Source of the DNA: Streptomyces sp. SLBN-118
Lineage (GTDB): Bacteria > Actinomycetota > Actinomycetes > Streptomycetales > Streptomycetaceae
Assembly: GCF_006715635.1 (NCBI RefSeq)
Contig: NZ_VFNP01000001.1
Coordinates: 992,001-1,056,000, forward strand
Length of the DNA stretch: 64,000 nucleotides
Direction of reading: 5' to 3'
The notes beneath the pieces were generated by a model. The model did not search any database and was not told where the DNA came from. It worked only from the letters and a program-made list of their open reading frames with translations. This document shows positions 17,921 to 28,519 of the stretch, one piece after another (the first letter of the stretch is position 1; every line of letters begins with the position of its first letter). The position numbers were made by a program, and so were the translations under genes.

Positions 17921-18856
17921 ATGACCGAGGGGCCGAGAACTCCGCTGCCGGCCGGCGGACAGAACGCCGTCGCGGTCACCTTCGGTCTCCTGGGCGACGA
18001 GTGGACACTGCTGATCCTGCGCCAGGCCCATCTGGGAGTAAGCCGCTACCAGGACTGGCGCGAGCAGCTCCCGATCTCGGACGCGGTGCTCACCGCACGC
18101 CTGGCCAGACTCACGGAACACGGGCTGCTGACGCGCGATGCCTACCAGCAGCGGCCAGTGCGGTACGAGTACCGGCTCGCCCCGCGCGGGCTCGCCGTGT
18201 GGCCGGTTCTCGTCGCCATCTGGGGCTGGGAGTTCCGCTGGGTCGCGGGCAGGCGCGAGGAACTGCCGTGGATGCGGCACCGCTCCTGCGGCCGCGACAG
18301 TGAGCCGGTGCTGAGCTGCGCCAGCTGCGGCGAGCGGGCCGGACCGCGCGATGTGCGCTCCGTCATCGGGCCGAGCGGCGAGGCCGCCCGGTGCATCCCG
18401 GCGGCCGTGACACGGCGACGCAGTACCTCCGGAGACGCAGGCGAGGCCGGTCTCTTTCCGGAGACCATGGCGCTGATCGGCAACCGGTGGTCGGTCGCAC
18501 TGCTGGGCGCGGCCTTCCTCGGTGATCGCCGGTTCGGACAGTTCCAGCAGCGGCTCGGCGCACCGCCGACGATGGTCGCCGACCGGTTGAGGACGTTTTG
18601 CGCACTCGGAGTCCTGCGGGCGACGGGCTCGGACTACCGGCTCACCGCCAAGGGCCGGGCGTTCTTCCCGGTGGTGATGACGCTGATCGACTGGGGGCAG
18701 CGCTGGTACGCGGCGCCGGAAGGACCCACTCTGGTGTCCGTACACCGGTCCTGCGGGCGGGAGTTCCTGCCGCGGCTGGTGTGCTCGGAGTGCGGGGAGC
18801 GGCTGGTGGAGCGCGATGTGCTCGTCGTCGACGGGGCGCGGGCGGGGGCTCCTTGA
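17921..18856 (+). CDS. Tandem HxlR-type winged-helix transcriptional regulator
   Basis: This 311-residue regulator contains two HxlR domains in one chain, about residues 15-105 (LLGDEWTLLILRQAHLG) and 185-270 (LIGNRWSVALLGAAFLG). Each is followed by a cysteine-bearing stretch (CASCGERAGPRDV and CSECGERLVERDV) that looks like half a metal or redox site. HxlR proteins normally dimerise and bind palindromes; a fused tandem would act as an intramolecular dimer. It lies directly downstream of the carotenoid oxygenase and probably controls it. The GTG/ATG choice is simple here: an ATG with GGGAGGGG upstream. Confidence 0.85.
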   Translation: MTEGPRTPLPAGGQNAVAVTFGLLGDEWTLLILRQAHLGVSRYQDWREQLPISDAVLTARLARLTEHGLLTRDAYQQRPVRYEYRLAPRGLAVWPVLVAIWGWEFRWVAGRREELPWMRHRSCGRDSEPVLSCASCGERAGPRDVRSVIGPSGEAARCIPAAVTRRRSTSGDAGEAGLFPETMALIGNRWSVALLGAAFLGDRRFGQFQQRLGAPPTMVADRLRTFCALGVLRATGSDYRLTAKGRAFFPVVMTLIDWGQRWYAAPEGPTLVSVHRSCGREFLPRLVCSECGERLVERDVLVVDGARAGAP

Positions 18857-18860
18857 CCGT

Positions 18861-18894
18861 CCGTGCCCCCTGCCTGTGGGGGCAGGGGGCACGG
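18861..18894. terminator. Bidirectional intrinsic terminator-like hairpin
   Basis: A perfect 14-bp stem (18861-18874 with 18881-18894) and a 6-nt loop sit between the convergent regulator gene and the small gene at 18911-19084. No U-tract follows, as is common in Streptomyces. Confidence 0.8.
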
Positions 18895-18910
18895 GGGCGA
18901 AACGGTCCGC

Positions 18911-19084
18911 TCAGTCGATGCTGGGCAGGATGTGCGGCTCGGCGAGGTCTTCCTCGTAGCCGGCCAGCCGGATCGGGGCCGATCGGGCCCACACTTCGAG
19001 GCTGCCGAGTTCTTCGGACCGAGTGGTCCGTTCGCCGCTGCGTTCTTGCGGGCGCTTTTCGTGCTTCTTGACTTCTGATGTCAC
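18911..19084 (-). CDS. 57-residue unrecognised small protein
   Basis: A GTG start at 19084 follows GAGGAG at eight bases. The product has a charged N-terminal half (SEVKKHEKRPQERSGERTTR) and a more ordered-looking C-terminal half (LEVWARSAPIRLAGYEEDLA) ending EPHILPSID. It has no signal peptide, no membrane segment and no cysteine. The good ribosome-binding site, codon bias and flanking terminator support a real gene. The two-part layout resembles a leader-core peptide, but no modifying enzyme is nearby, so a RiPP role would be guesswork. Confidence 0.65.
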   Translation of the reverse strand: MTSEVKKHEKRPQERSGERTTRSEELGSLEVWARSAPIRLAGYEEDLAEPHILPSID

Positions 19085-19625
19085 CGCGCACTCCTCTGTG
19101 TCGCGTAACTGGGACAGGGCAGTTCGGGTCGCGGTGGCGCCGTTACTCGGGCGGGACCGCAGCCTGGTTGCAGACTTGTCCCAAGACGGCCAGGGGAGTT
19201 TCGTGGATCCCCTGGTGGCGTCCGTTCATCCCAGGGTAACCATATGAGCAGGCCCCTGCTCGATGGGGTCCGGTAAATCTCCTGTAAACCGACCCAATTC
19301 CGGCCAACGATCTATCTCTGTGCGGGGCTTCGCGGGCTCGTAGGCAGTGATTTCAAGGCAGGCGGGGGGCCGCGGCCGGGGTGAGGGGTGGTCACGGCGC
19401 GGAACACGGATGGAGTAATGGAGGCCGGAAGGCCTGTCCCGTGAACGGCGGCAGGCGTTCACGGTGAACGCGGGGCGCCTTTTCGGGCCGGGGCCGCTCG
19501 CGGGCGAACTCGCCCCGGGTGCAGGCGTGAACACCGTCCCACCCGGGGCGTTCTGCGCCGAATTGACCTGCTTAGTCCGGGAGGGCGCCGAGCGGCGCAT
19601 CGCGCCCTCCCCTGTCGGATGCCCT
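19085..19625. other. 541-bp intergenic region
   Basis: No coding sequence is supported. It holds the upstream region of the small gene and the 3' flank of the SDR gene. A short hairpin (GAGCAGG at 19246-19252 with CCTGCTC at 19255-19261) and CCCTGG/CCAGGG arms near 19209 and 19231 are visible. Nothing else stands out. Confidence 0.4.
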
Positions 19626-21089
19626 CTACCAGTTCGCCGGAGCGTAGTCCTTGAGGAAGCAGCCGTAGAGGTCCTCGCCGTCCTCGCCGCGCACGATCGG
19701 GTCGTAGACACGGGCCGCGCCGTCGACCAGGTCGAGCGGGGCGTGGAAACCTTCGTCGGCCAGGCGCATCTTGTCCGGATGCGGGCGCTCGTCGGTGATC
19801 CAGCCGGTGTCCACGGCGGTCATCAGGATGCCGTCGGTCTCGAACATCTCCTGGGCGCTGGTGCGGGTGAGCATGTTCAGCGCGGCCTTGGCCATATTGG
19901 TGTGCGGGTGACCCGCGCCCTTGTAGCCACGGCTGAAGACGCCCTCCATCGCGGAGACGTTCACCACATAGGTGCGCTTGCCCCGCGACGCGGCCATCAC
20001 CGGGCGGAGCCTGCTGATCAGGATGAAGGGCGCGGTGGAATTGCACAGCTGCACTTCGAGCAGCTCGACCGGGTCCACCTCGGAGACGGTCTGGATCCAG
20101 CTGTTGCTGTCGTGCAGATCGGGGACGAGACCACCCGCGTCGATGGCCGTGCCCGCGGCGATGCGCTCCAGTGAGGCCGAGCCGCTGACCAGTGCGAGGT
20201 CGGTGACGTCCTGGGCGCTCAGACCCTCGCCCGCGCCGGAGGGCAGTGCGGCCACGGAATCCACGGCGCCGCTGCCGAAGGTGCCGATGACCTGGGCGGG
20301 CGGCAGCTCACCGGCCGGGAGCGGCGCGGACTCGGCGGCGACCAGTTCGCTGTAGGCCTGCGGGGAGCGGCGTACGGTCTGGGCGGCGTTGTTGATCAGG
20401 ATGTCCAGCGGACCCTCGGCGGCCACCGAGTCGGCGAGCGCGACAACCTGGGCCGGATCACGCAGGTCAATGCCGACGATCTTGAGGCGGTGGATCCACT
20501 CGTCGCTGTCCGGCATCGCCTTGAAGCGGCGGATCGCATCGTTGGGGAATCGGGTGGTGATGGTGGTGTGGGCACCGTCACGCAGCAGCCGCAGCGCGAT
20601 GTACATGCCGATCTTGGCCCGGCCGCCGGTGAGGAGGGCGCGCTTGCCGGCCAGATCGGTACGGGCGTCCCTGCGGGCGCGGTTCTCGGCCGCGCACTTC
20701 TGGCACAGCTGGTGGTAGAAGGCGTCGACCTCGACATAGCGGGTCTTGCAGATGTAGCAGGACCGGGGGCGCTGGAGTATCCCCGCGATGTCGCCGCTGA
20801 CCGAGGAGGACGGGAGAAGGCCCTCGGTCTCGTCGTCGATGCGCTCGGCGGAACCGGTCGCGGTGGCCTCGGTGACCGCCTTGTCGTGGGCGGTCTTGGC
20901 GGCCCGGCGCTCCTGGCGGCGGCGCTGCTTCACGGTGCGGTAGATGCCCGCGGTGGCGCGGCGCACCGTGATCGCGTCGGGGTGGTCGACGTCGAGCTTG
21001 TCGAGTTCGTCGAGCACGCTGAGGCAGACGGCCAGACGCTCCGGGTCGATGCCCGGGCCGAACGCCGGGCTGTCCTCTGTCACCGTCAT
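19626..21089 (-). CDS. Zinc-ribbon SDR-like protein lacking the catalytic Tyr
   Basis: This 487-residue protein has a helical, Lys/Arg-rich N-terminal region, a zinc ribbon (Cys111, Cys114, Cys129, Cys132) and a C-terminal short-chain dehydrogenase/reductase Rossmann domain from about 147. The cofactor loop reads TGGRAKIG instead of TGxxxGIG, and NNAAQT and the catalytic-type Ser (NVSAMEG) are present. Where YxxxK is expected the sequence is TNMAK, so the Tyr is replaced. An insertion of about 90 residues separates NNAA from the Ser. It may be a pseudo-enzyme or use another acid/base. It is transcribed alone. The family occurs in actinomycetes but I know no function. Confidence 0.8.
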   Translation of the reverse strand: MTVTEDSPAFGPGIDPERLAVCLSVLDELDKLDVDHPDAITVRRATAGIYRTVKQRRRQERRAAKTAHDKAVTEATATGSAERIDDETEGLLPSSSVSGDIAGILQRPRSCYICKTRYVEVDAFYHQLCQKCAAENRARRDARTDLAGKRALLTGGRAKIGMYIALRLLRDGAHTTITTRFPNDAIRRFKAMPDSDEWIHRLKIVGIDLRDPAQVVALADSVAAEGPLDILINNAAQTVRRSPQAYSELVAAESAPLPAGELPPAQVIGTFGSGAVDSVAALPSGAGEGLSAQDVTDLALVSGSASLERIAAGTAIDAGGLVPDLHDSNSWIQTVSEVDPVELLEVQLCNSTAPFILISRLRPVMAASRGKRTYVVNVSAMEGVFSRGYKGAGHPHTNMAKAALNMLTRTSAQEMFETDGILMTAVDTGWITDERPHPDKMRLADEGFHAPLDLVDGAARVYDPIVRGEDGEDLYGCFLKDYAPANW

Positions 21090-21195
21090 TGCCTTTGCCG
21101 TTCCTCGGTCACTCGTACGCAGGGGTTTTCAAAAGCGCAACTTTACTGAGCAAAAGGGTGACGACAAAATTCTCGTGACCGGCGGCTTCGCGCCA

Positions 21196-21234
21196 GGCCT
21201 TCGCCCGCGGACCCGACGTCCGCGGGCGAAGGCC
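21196..21234 (-). terminator. Strong hairpin terminator
   Basis: A perfect 17-bp GC-rich stem (21196-21212 with 21218-21234) with a 5-nt loop lies 20 bp downstream of the AHSA1 remnant and upstream of the SDR gene. It would end minus-strand transcription before the SDR promoter. Confidence 0.85.
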
Positions 21235-21253
21235 GTCGCTGTCCCCCAGTGCC

Positions 21254-21850
21254 TCAGGCGAACAGGCCGGTGAGCCACGCCCGCCAGGCTTCCTCGTTCT
21301 TCGCGGCGTCCGCGCCCCTCGCGAAGTCGTGCACGCTGACCCCGACGGGCACACCGAAGTGGTTGCGGCCGAAGACGCGGTACATCGCCTCGTCCGTCCG
21401 CAGCCCGACGAAGTACGGGTTGCGGTAGTCGAGAACCGCGTCGACCTCGCCTGCGCCGGGCACCTCGACCCGTACCGTCGCGCCCTCGGCGGCGTCGTCC
21501 GGCAGCCCGAGTCCGCGGCTGACGACCTCCAGGCCGTCCGGGGTGTTCGAGGCGGCGGGAGCGTCCAGCGTGGTGAACGAAACCGGCCGGCCGGCGAAGT
21601 GCTTCAGGCACTGCCGCAGGGTGTGCAGATAGAAGTCCGTGTGCTTGCTCGCGCCGTCGTACTGGTAGTCCCAGTCGTCGACGAAGATGCCGCTGTGCAC
21701 GTAGCGCACCCAGGAGCCGCCGCCCGCACTCGGCTCGATGACATGGTCGAGCTGGTTGCAGGTCTGCTGGGGAATGCCCTCCACGTCGTCGGTCCGGCCG
21801 GTCAGCCGGTGCGGCGGATCCCATTCGGTGACCGTGCTGCCGTAGGGTCC
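21254..21850 (-). pseudogene. 5'-truncated AHSA1/SRPBCC-domain gene
   Basis: The reading frame from about 21850 carries the second half of an AHSA1-like SRPBCC protein (STVTEWDPPHRLTGR, then LDHVIEP, WVRYVHSGIF, HTDFYLHTLRQ). The expected first 50 or so residues, including the initial beta strand and helices, are absent. Upstream in the same frame there is no family-like sequence before the next gene at 21906. An internal GTG at 21784 could start a 176-residue product lacking part of the fold. A deletion joining this gene to the HATPase gene is the simplest explanation. Homologs bind hydrophobic ligands or act as co-chaperones. Confidence 0.7.
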
Positions 21851-21905
21851 GGCGCGCGCACGGTGGCGTCCGCCGTGCTGAGGAATCTGTCCTTGGACCT
21901 GGTGC

Positions 21906-22322
21906 TCAGGACGCGGCGAGCACCGCCGAGACGGTCTTGCCGCCCCCGCGTCCGCCCCGTACAGCGACGTGCTGCGACAGCTCGCGCACCATCACCATGC
22001 CCCGTCCGCCCTCGTCCAGGTCCAGCGGCGAGCACAGCCGCGGGTGAACCGGACTGGCATCCTGCACCTCGACGGTGACCAGCCCCGGGTCGACGTGCAG
22101 CCGCAGCCGGCAGTTGCTCCTGCCGTGCCGAGTGGCGTTGGTGACCAGCTCGGACACCACCAGGGTCGCGTCCTCCACCTGGTCGCCGGACAGCTTCTCG
22201 CCGCAGCCCCGGGTGAGGAAGGCCGTCGTCAGATGCCGGGCCCAGCGGGCGGAGGTCTCCGCCCGGGGCAGGAGGTACGTCGCGCATGCGGCGCGCCGAC
22301 GGGAACGTCCGTGCGCACGCAT
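21906..22322 (-). CDS. HATPase_c anti-sigma/regulatory protein (RsbW-like)
   Basis: This is a 138-residue stand-alone GHKL ATP-binding protein of the type abundant in Streptomyces. The N-box VVSELVTNATRHG and the G1-like DLDEGGRGMVMV are present. Such proteins act as serine kinases or anti-sigma factors in partner switching, or are linked to cvn-type conservons. The start ATG at 22322 gives the usual length, and the first 12 residues are basic. No partner gene is adjacent. Confidence 0.85.
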   Translation of the reverse strand: MRAHGRSRRRAACATYLLPRAETSARWARHLTTAFLTRGCGEKLSGDQVEDATLVVSELVTNATRHGRSNCRLRLHVDPGLVTVEVQDASPVHPRLCSPLDLDEGGRGMVMVRELSQHVAVRGGRGGGKTVSAVLAAS

Positions 22323-22464
22323 GTCATCACTCCATTTCCGGTCGGAACCAGCCAGGAAAGCTGTGTGGGGCGTTCGTCCGCGCTGAAAGCGCAACGACAA
22401 GCCCCTCACCCCAGTGATTCCCACGGGGTGTGATCGGCAATCGGCCAGGTGCGGCGATGCGCCT

Positions 22465-22971
22465 TCAGAGCACCGGCTGCCCCTTGCCCAGCGCGATGAC
22501 ACCGTTCTTGGAAACGGTGTAAAGCTCCTGGTCACGCTCGGGATTGACACCGATCGTCGCGCCGGGCGGAACGTCGACGTTCTTGTCGAGAATCGAGCCC
22601 CGCACCACCGCTCCCCGACCGATGCGCACATTGTCGTGGAGGACCGAGCCCTGAACCACCGCTCCCTCCCCCACTGTCACACCCGGCGACAGGACGGAAC
22701 GGGTCACCTGTCCGCGGACGATGCAGCCGGGACTGACGACGGAGTCGCTCGCGATGCCCGCGCCGACGAAGCGGGCCGGCGGCAGCTGCCCGGGGTGGGT
22801 GTAGATGGGCCAGCGGCGGTTGTCGAGGTCGAAGGCCGGGCGGTCCGAGATCAGATCCATATGCGCTTCGTAGTACGTGTCGAGCGTGCCCACATCGCGC
22901 CAGTAGCCGTGCTCCCGGGCACTCTCGCCGGGCACGTGGTTCTCATGGAAGTCGTAGAGCTGCGCCACGCC
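22465..22971 (-). pseudogene. glgC: 3' fragment of glucose-1-phosphate adenylyltransferase
   Basis: The frame encodes the last roughly 165 residues of GlgC (YWRDVGTLDTYYEAHMDLI, then the left-handed beta-helix with repeated hexapeptides such as VVSPGCIVRGQV and VLSPGVTVGEG). The N-terminal nucleotidyltransferase domain of about 240 residues is missing. Upstream it runs straight into a truncated glgA in another frame at about 22970. It cannot make ADP-glucose. Confidence 0.85.
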
Positions 22972-23692
22972 CGATCTCCGGCGTGTCCGGGGCGCCCGCG
23001 CACAGCACCAGCTGGGTTTCGGGGTCGAAGGAGCGGGCGGCACGCAACAGATGCGGCACGCCCTTCTGGCGGGTGATGCGCCCGACGAAGAGAGCGAAGG
23101 GCCGGTCCGGGTCGAGGCCGATGCGCTCCAGCGCGTCCGTGTCGTCGTCGGGGCGGTACATACGGGTGTCGATGCCGTTGTGGACCACGCGCACCCGGTC
23201 GGGGTCGACGGCCGGATAGCAGGCGAGGATGTCGGCGCGCATGCCGTGGGACACGGCGATCACCGCGTCGGCGGCCTCGATCGCGGTGCGCTCGGCCCAG
23301 CTGGACAGGGCGTAGCCGCCGCCCAGTTGCTCGGCCTTCCAGGGGCGCAGCGGCTCCAGTGAGTGGGCGGTCACCACATGCGGGACACCGTAGAGCAGCT
23401 TGGCGAGATGGCCGGCGAGGCCCGCGTACCAGGTGTGGGAGTGGACCAGTTCGCGGCCCTGCAGCTCGGCGGCCATTGCCAGATCGACGGAGAAGGTACG
23501 CAGGGCGTCGTTGGCGTTCTCGAGTCCCGCCAGGGCCTGGTGGCGCAGGACGCCTTCGGCCTCACCCCGGCCCCAGCAGTGCACTTCCAGATCGGCCAGG
23601 GCTTTCAACTCCCGGGCCAGGAACTCCACATGGACCCCGGCGCCGCCGTAGACGTCCGGGGGATACTCGCGCGTGAGCAGTCCCACCTTCAC
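22970..23692 (-). pseudogene. glgA: 5' fragment of glycogen synthase (GT4 family)
   Basis: The frame starts at GTG 23692 (VKVGLLTREYPPDVYGGAG, the glucan-binding N-terminus) and continues through HSHTWYAGLAGHLAKLL and FVGRITRQKGVPHLLRAA. It breaks at PETQLVLCAGAPDTPEIG, before the donor-sugar site and the conserved EPLGIVNLEA-type region. After the break the frame meets a stop at 22943. About 240 of the usual 385 residues remain. Together with the glgC fragment this is a single deletion or rearrangement junction, unless it is an assembly join. Confidence 0.85.
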
Positions 23693-23866
23693 GGCGATTC
23701 GCCTCGCGAAGGCGGCCGGTTCAGCCCCAATGGCCTGTCTTTCAGGCGGGGTTCCGGGGGTTGTCCCCCGGGAGGACACAGCATCCATTGATGGTCACTC
23801 ACTTGTGACGTGCGGGGAAGACCACGACCCGGATCACTCGGCTTCTCTCACGTCATCCGCTCACGG

Positions 23867-24565
23867 TCACTGCGCTGAGCGGTGTCGCGGCGGACGGTCG
23901 AAGACGCAGTCGCCGCAGAGCCCGCCCGAGGGGCAGCGGTAGTAGAGACAGCACGTCCGCCGCCGCATGGCGGGACCTTCGACCGTGCCGGAAAGATCGG
24001 GGTGGGCAAAGAGCCCGGCGGCGAGGGCCGAGGTGCGCTCGGCGACCTCGGTCCGGCCACCGCGCCGGGCCCAGGCACGCAGTTCGCGTACGGCTCCGGC
24101 GAGTGCGGAGCCCGCGTTGCCCCACAGCAGCTGTCTCGAGATGCGGGTGTCGGCGGTGAGCGCGTCGGCGAGCGGTACGAGGTGGCTGTACTGCACTGCC
24201 TCGCGAACCACCTCCGCGGTGGCGGGCACGGTCCGTACGGCGGTCAGACAGAGATCGTCCGGCGCGGTGAGCGAAGGGTCCCAGTGCAGCCGGGCCGGGT
24301 CGAGATCGGGGAGTTCGCTGTGCAGCGCGGCACAGCCGAGAGCCACCGACCACAGACGGGCGGCGAACCCGAGGTGTGCGACGGAGGCGGCGACGCGCCG
24401 CTCGGGGGTGCGCAGCCGTGCGGCGACCGTGTCGACCCGGGCCGTGAGGGGGGCCGTGTCGCCCGCGTACAGCCGAGCCAGCGGCATATGCCCATCGCCT
24501 GGCTCGCCGGTCCGCAGGGCGAAGAAACCGCCCACGGACCCCACCTCGTCGAGATCCACACCCAC
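23867..24565 (-). CDS. FhuF-like (2Fe-2S) ferric reductase
   Basis: This 232-residue protein ends in the FhuF C-terminal iron-sulfur motif, CC-x10-C-x2-C (RRTCCLYYRC...LCGDCVF). FhuF proteins reduce ferric siderophores at the cytoplasmic face. The N-terminal 200 residues are helical and variable, as is usual. Upstream, 206 bp separate it from the divergent DMT transporter gene. Iron control (IdeR/DmdR) would be expected, but I do not see a convincing 19-bp iron box. Confidence 0.85.
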   Translation of the reverse strand: MGVDLDEVGSVGGFFALRTGEPGDGHMPLARLYAGDTAPLTARVDTVAARLRTPERRVAASVAHLGFAARLWSVALGCAALHSELPDLDPARLHWDPSLTAPDDLCLTAVRTVPATAEVVREAVQYSHLVPLADALTADTRISRQLLWGNAGSALAGAVRELRAWARRGGRTEVAERTSALAAGLFAHPDLSGTVEGPAMRRRTCCLYYRCPSGGLCGDCVFDRPPRHRSAQ

Positions 24566-24702
24566 GCTTCCGTCCCTGGTGTCAGCTTCTTGTCAGACCC
24601 CCCGCGGCGCATGGCCGTCTGCGTCACGGTAGCGATAGCGTCGGCTGTCCCCCCGCGCGCTGACCTGCTCACCCGTCGCAAGGGGGACTTTTGACCTAGG
24701 CT

Positions 24703-24722
24703 CGTACTACGTCGGCAGTACG
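24703..24722. promoter_or_regulatory. Inverted repeat in the DMT promoter region
   Basis: CGTACT and AGTACG arms flank an 8-bp centre, 50 bp before the transporter start. TTGACC at 24691-24696 could be a -35 box. It may be an operator; the evidence is only symmetry and position. Confidence 0.35.
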
Positions 24723-24771
24723 TCCAAGTGCCTGCTCAAGGACGACGACGCGAACGCTGAAGAGGGAGATC

Positions 24772-27057
<2,286 letters not shown>

Positions 27058-27108
27058 TCATGTCGCAAGCGGTCAACTTAGGTGCTTGGCCCGGACCATG
27101 ACAAGGGC

Positions 27109-28377
27109 TCAGGCCCGGCGCACTGTGGCCGGCCGGCTGCCGCCGCGCGCCAGGAAGTCGGCCAGCGGAAGCGTCGCCGCGCCGACGGTGACCGCGTCCG
27201 GGCCGAGCCGCCCCAGCTCGATGGCGGTCCGGTCGGCGGCGTACCGCAGGGCGTACTCGCCTGCGTACCGGCGCACTTCGGGAAGCAGATGCGGTCCGAT
27301 GAGCAGTCCCGCCCAGCCGCCGATCAGGATCCGTTCGGGCCGGAAGAGATTGATCAGGTCGGCCACGGCAGCGCCGAGGTACTCGGCGGTGTCGTCGAGG
27401 AGGGAGAGCGCCACCGGGTCGGGCTCGGGTCCCTCCTCGCCGGGGAACGCCGCGGCCAGCAGGGCGGCGAGCGCGGTTTCGTCGTCGGCGTCGGCAGGGA
27501 GGGGTCCGCCGGCCTCCTGCCACCGTTCGCGCAGCGCTTCGGCCCCCGCGTACGCCTCCAGGCAGCCCAGCGAGCCGCAGCGGCAGCGCCGCCCCCGGAT
27601 CCGTACGGTCGTGTGGCCCCATTCGAGGGCGCTGCTGCGGGCGGTCTCGTCGGGGGTGGCGGCATGGACGACACAGGCGCCGACGCCTGAGCCTATGAGG
27701 GCGACGGCCGCCTCGCGGGAGCCGCGCCCGCCGCCGAACCACATCTCGGCCTGGCCCAGAGTCCTGGCACCGTTGTCGATGAACACCGGGACTTCCGGGG
27801 GCAGTTCGACAGCGTCCCGGAGCAGTTTTTCGAGCGGCACGGCGCTCCAGCCGATGGTCTGGCCGTGCACGATCGCGCCGGTCGCTCCTTGAGCGGTGTC
27901 CTGCTCGATGATGCCGGGGACGCCGATCCCGACGCCGAGCAGCCTCTCGGCACTCGCGCCCGCGTCGTCCAGGACTGCGGCAATGGCGGTACGGACATGG
28001 GCGACGATGCGCTCGACGTCGTAGCCGTGCTGAGCCAACAGGCGTTCGGTGCGGGCGAGTTCGGTGAGCGAGAGGTCGAAGAGTTCGACGCGTACGCGGG
28101 TTTCGCCGATGTCGATGCCGATCAGCAGGCCGCTGGTGGGGCTGACGCGGAGCAGGGTGCGCGGGCGGCCGCCGTCGGAGTCGACCACCCCGGCCTCTTC
28201 GAGCACTCCTTCGGCGACGAGCTCCGCGACGACATTGCTGACGGAGCCCGAACTCAGAGCCGTGGCCGGTCCGAGCTCCTGGCGGCTCAGGGGGCCGTCG
28301 AAATACAACCGTTGCAGAACCCGCGCGCGGTTGCCCCGCCGCAGGTCACGCACTGTCCGTCTGTTGCTCTCCGCCAT
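27109..28377 (-). CDS. ROK-family transcriptional repressor
   Basis: This 422-residue protein has an N-terminal MarR-like winged helix (about 15-75; LSRQELGPATALSSGSVSNVV) and a C-terminal ROK sugar-kinase-like domain with GIDIGETRVRVE and the zinc motif CxCGxxGC (CRCGSLGCLEAYAG). Such repressors release DNA on binding a sugar. AAGGAG precedes the ATG at 28377. It is divergent from a sugar ABC importer and GH1 gene set, whose promoter region carries an AT-rich inverted repeat, so it most likely controls that operon and itself. Confidence 0.92.
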   Translation of the reverse strand: MAESNRRTVRDLRRGNRARVLQRLYFDGPLSRQELGPATALSSGSVSNVVAELVAEGVLEEAGVVDSDGGRPRTLLRVSPTSGLLIGIDIGETRVRVELFDLSLTELARTERLLAQHGYDVERIVAHVRTAIAAVLDDAGASAERLLGVGIGVPGIIEQDTAQGATGAIVHGQTIGWSAVPLEKLLRDAVELPPEVPVFIDNGARTLGQAEMWFGGGRGSREAAVALIGSGVGACVVHAATPDETARSSALEWGHTTVRIRGRRCRCGSLGCLEAYAGAEALRERWQEAGGPLPADADDETALAALLAAAFPGEEGPEPDPVALSLLDDTAEYLGAAVADLINLFRPERILIGGWAGLLIGPHLLPEVRRYAGEYALRYAADRTAIELGRLGPDAVTVGAATLPLADFLARGGSRPATVRRA

Positions 28378-28440
28378 GGTGCTCCTTCCCTGGAGGGAAC
28401 ATACCCCGGTCAAAGACCTTGACGCACCCTTCTCTCACCT

Positions 28441-28463
28441 CTTAAATCACGGCATAAATTAAG
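28441..28463. promoter_or_regulatory. AT-rich inverted repeat, candidate ROK operator
   Basis: CTTAA (28441-28445) and TTAAG (28459-28463) flank a 13-bp centre in the intergenic region between the ROK gene and the ABC operon. A/T-rich sites of this form (as for NagC/Mlc) are typical of ROK repressors and stand out in this GC-rich genome. A second hairpin, CGTTCGG-GAA-CCGAACG, lies at 28474-28490 just upstream of the translation start. Confidence 0.5.
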
Positions 28464-28519
28464 TCATGGAGGCCGTTCGGGAACCGAACGCAGCCACCCC
28501 GGGAAAGGGGCCACCTCTC

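Noticed and set aside
22465..23043. An intact small nucleotidyltransferase-like gene
   Set aside because: Only the beta-helix tail of GlgC is present; the first 24 residues of this frame are antiphase glgA sequence.
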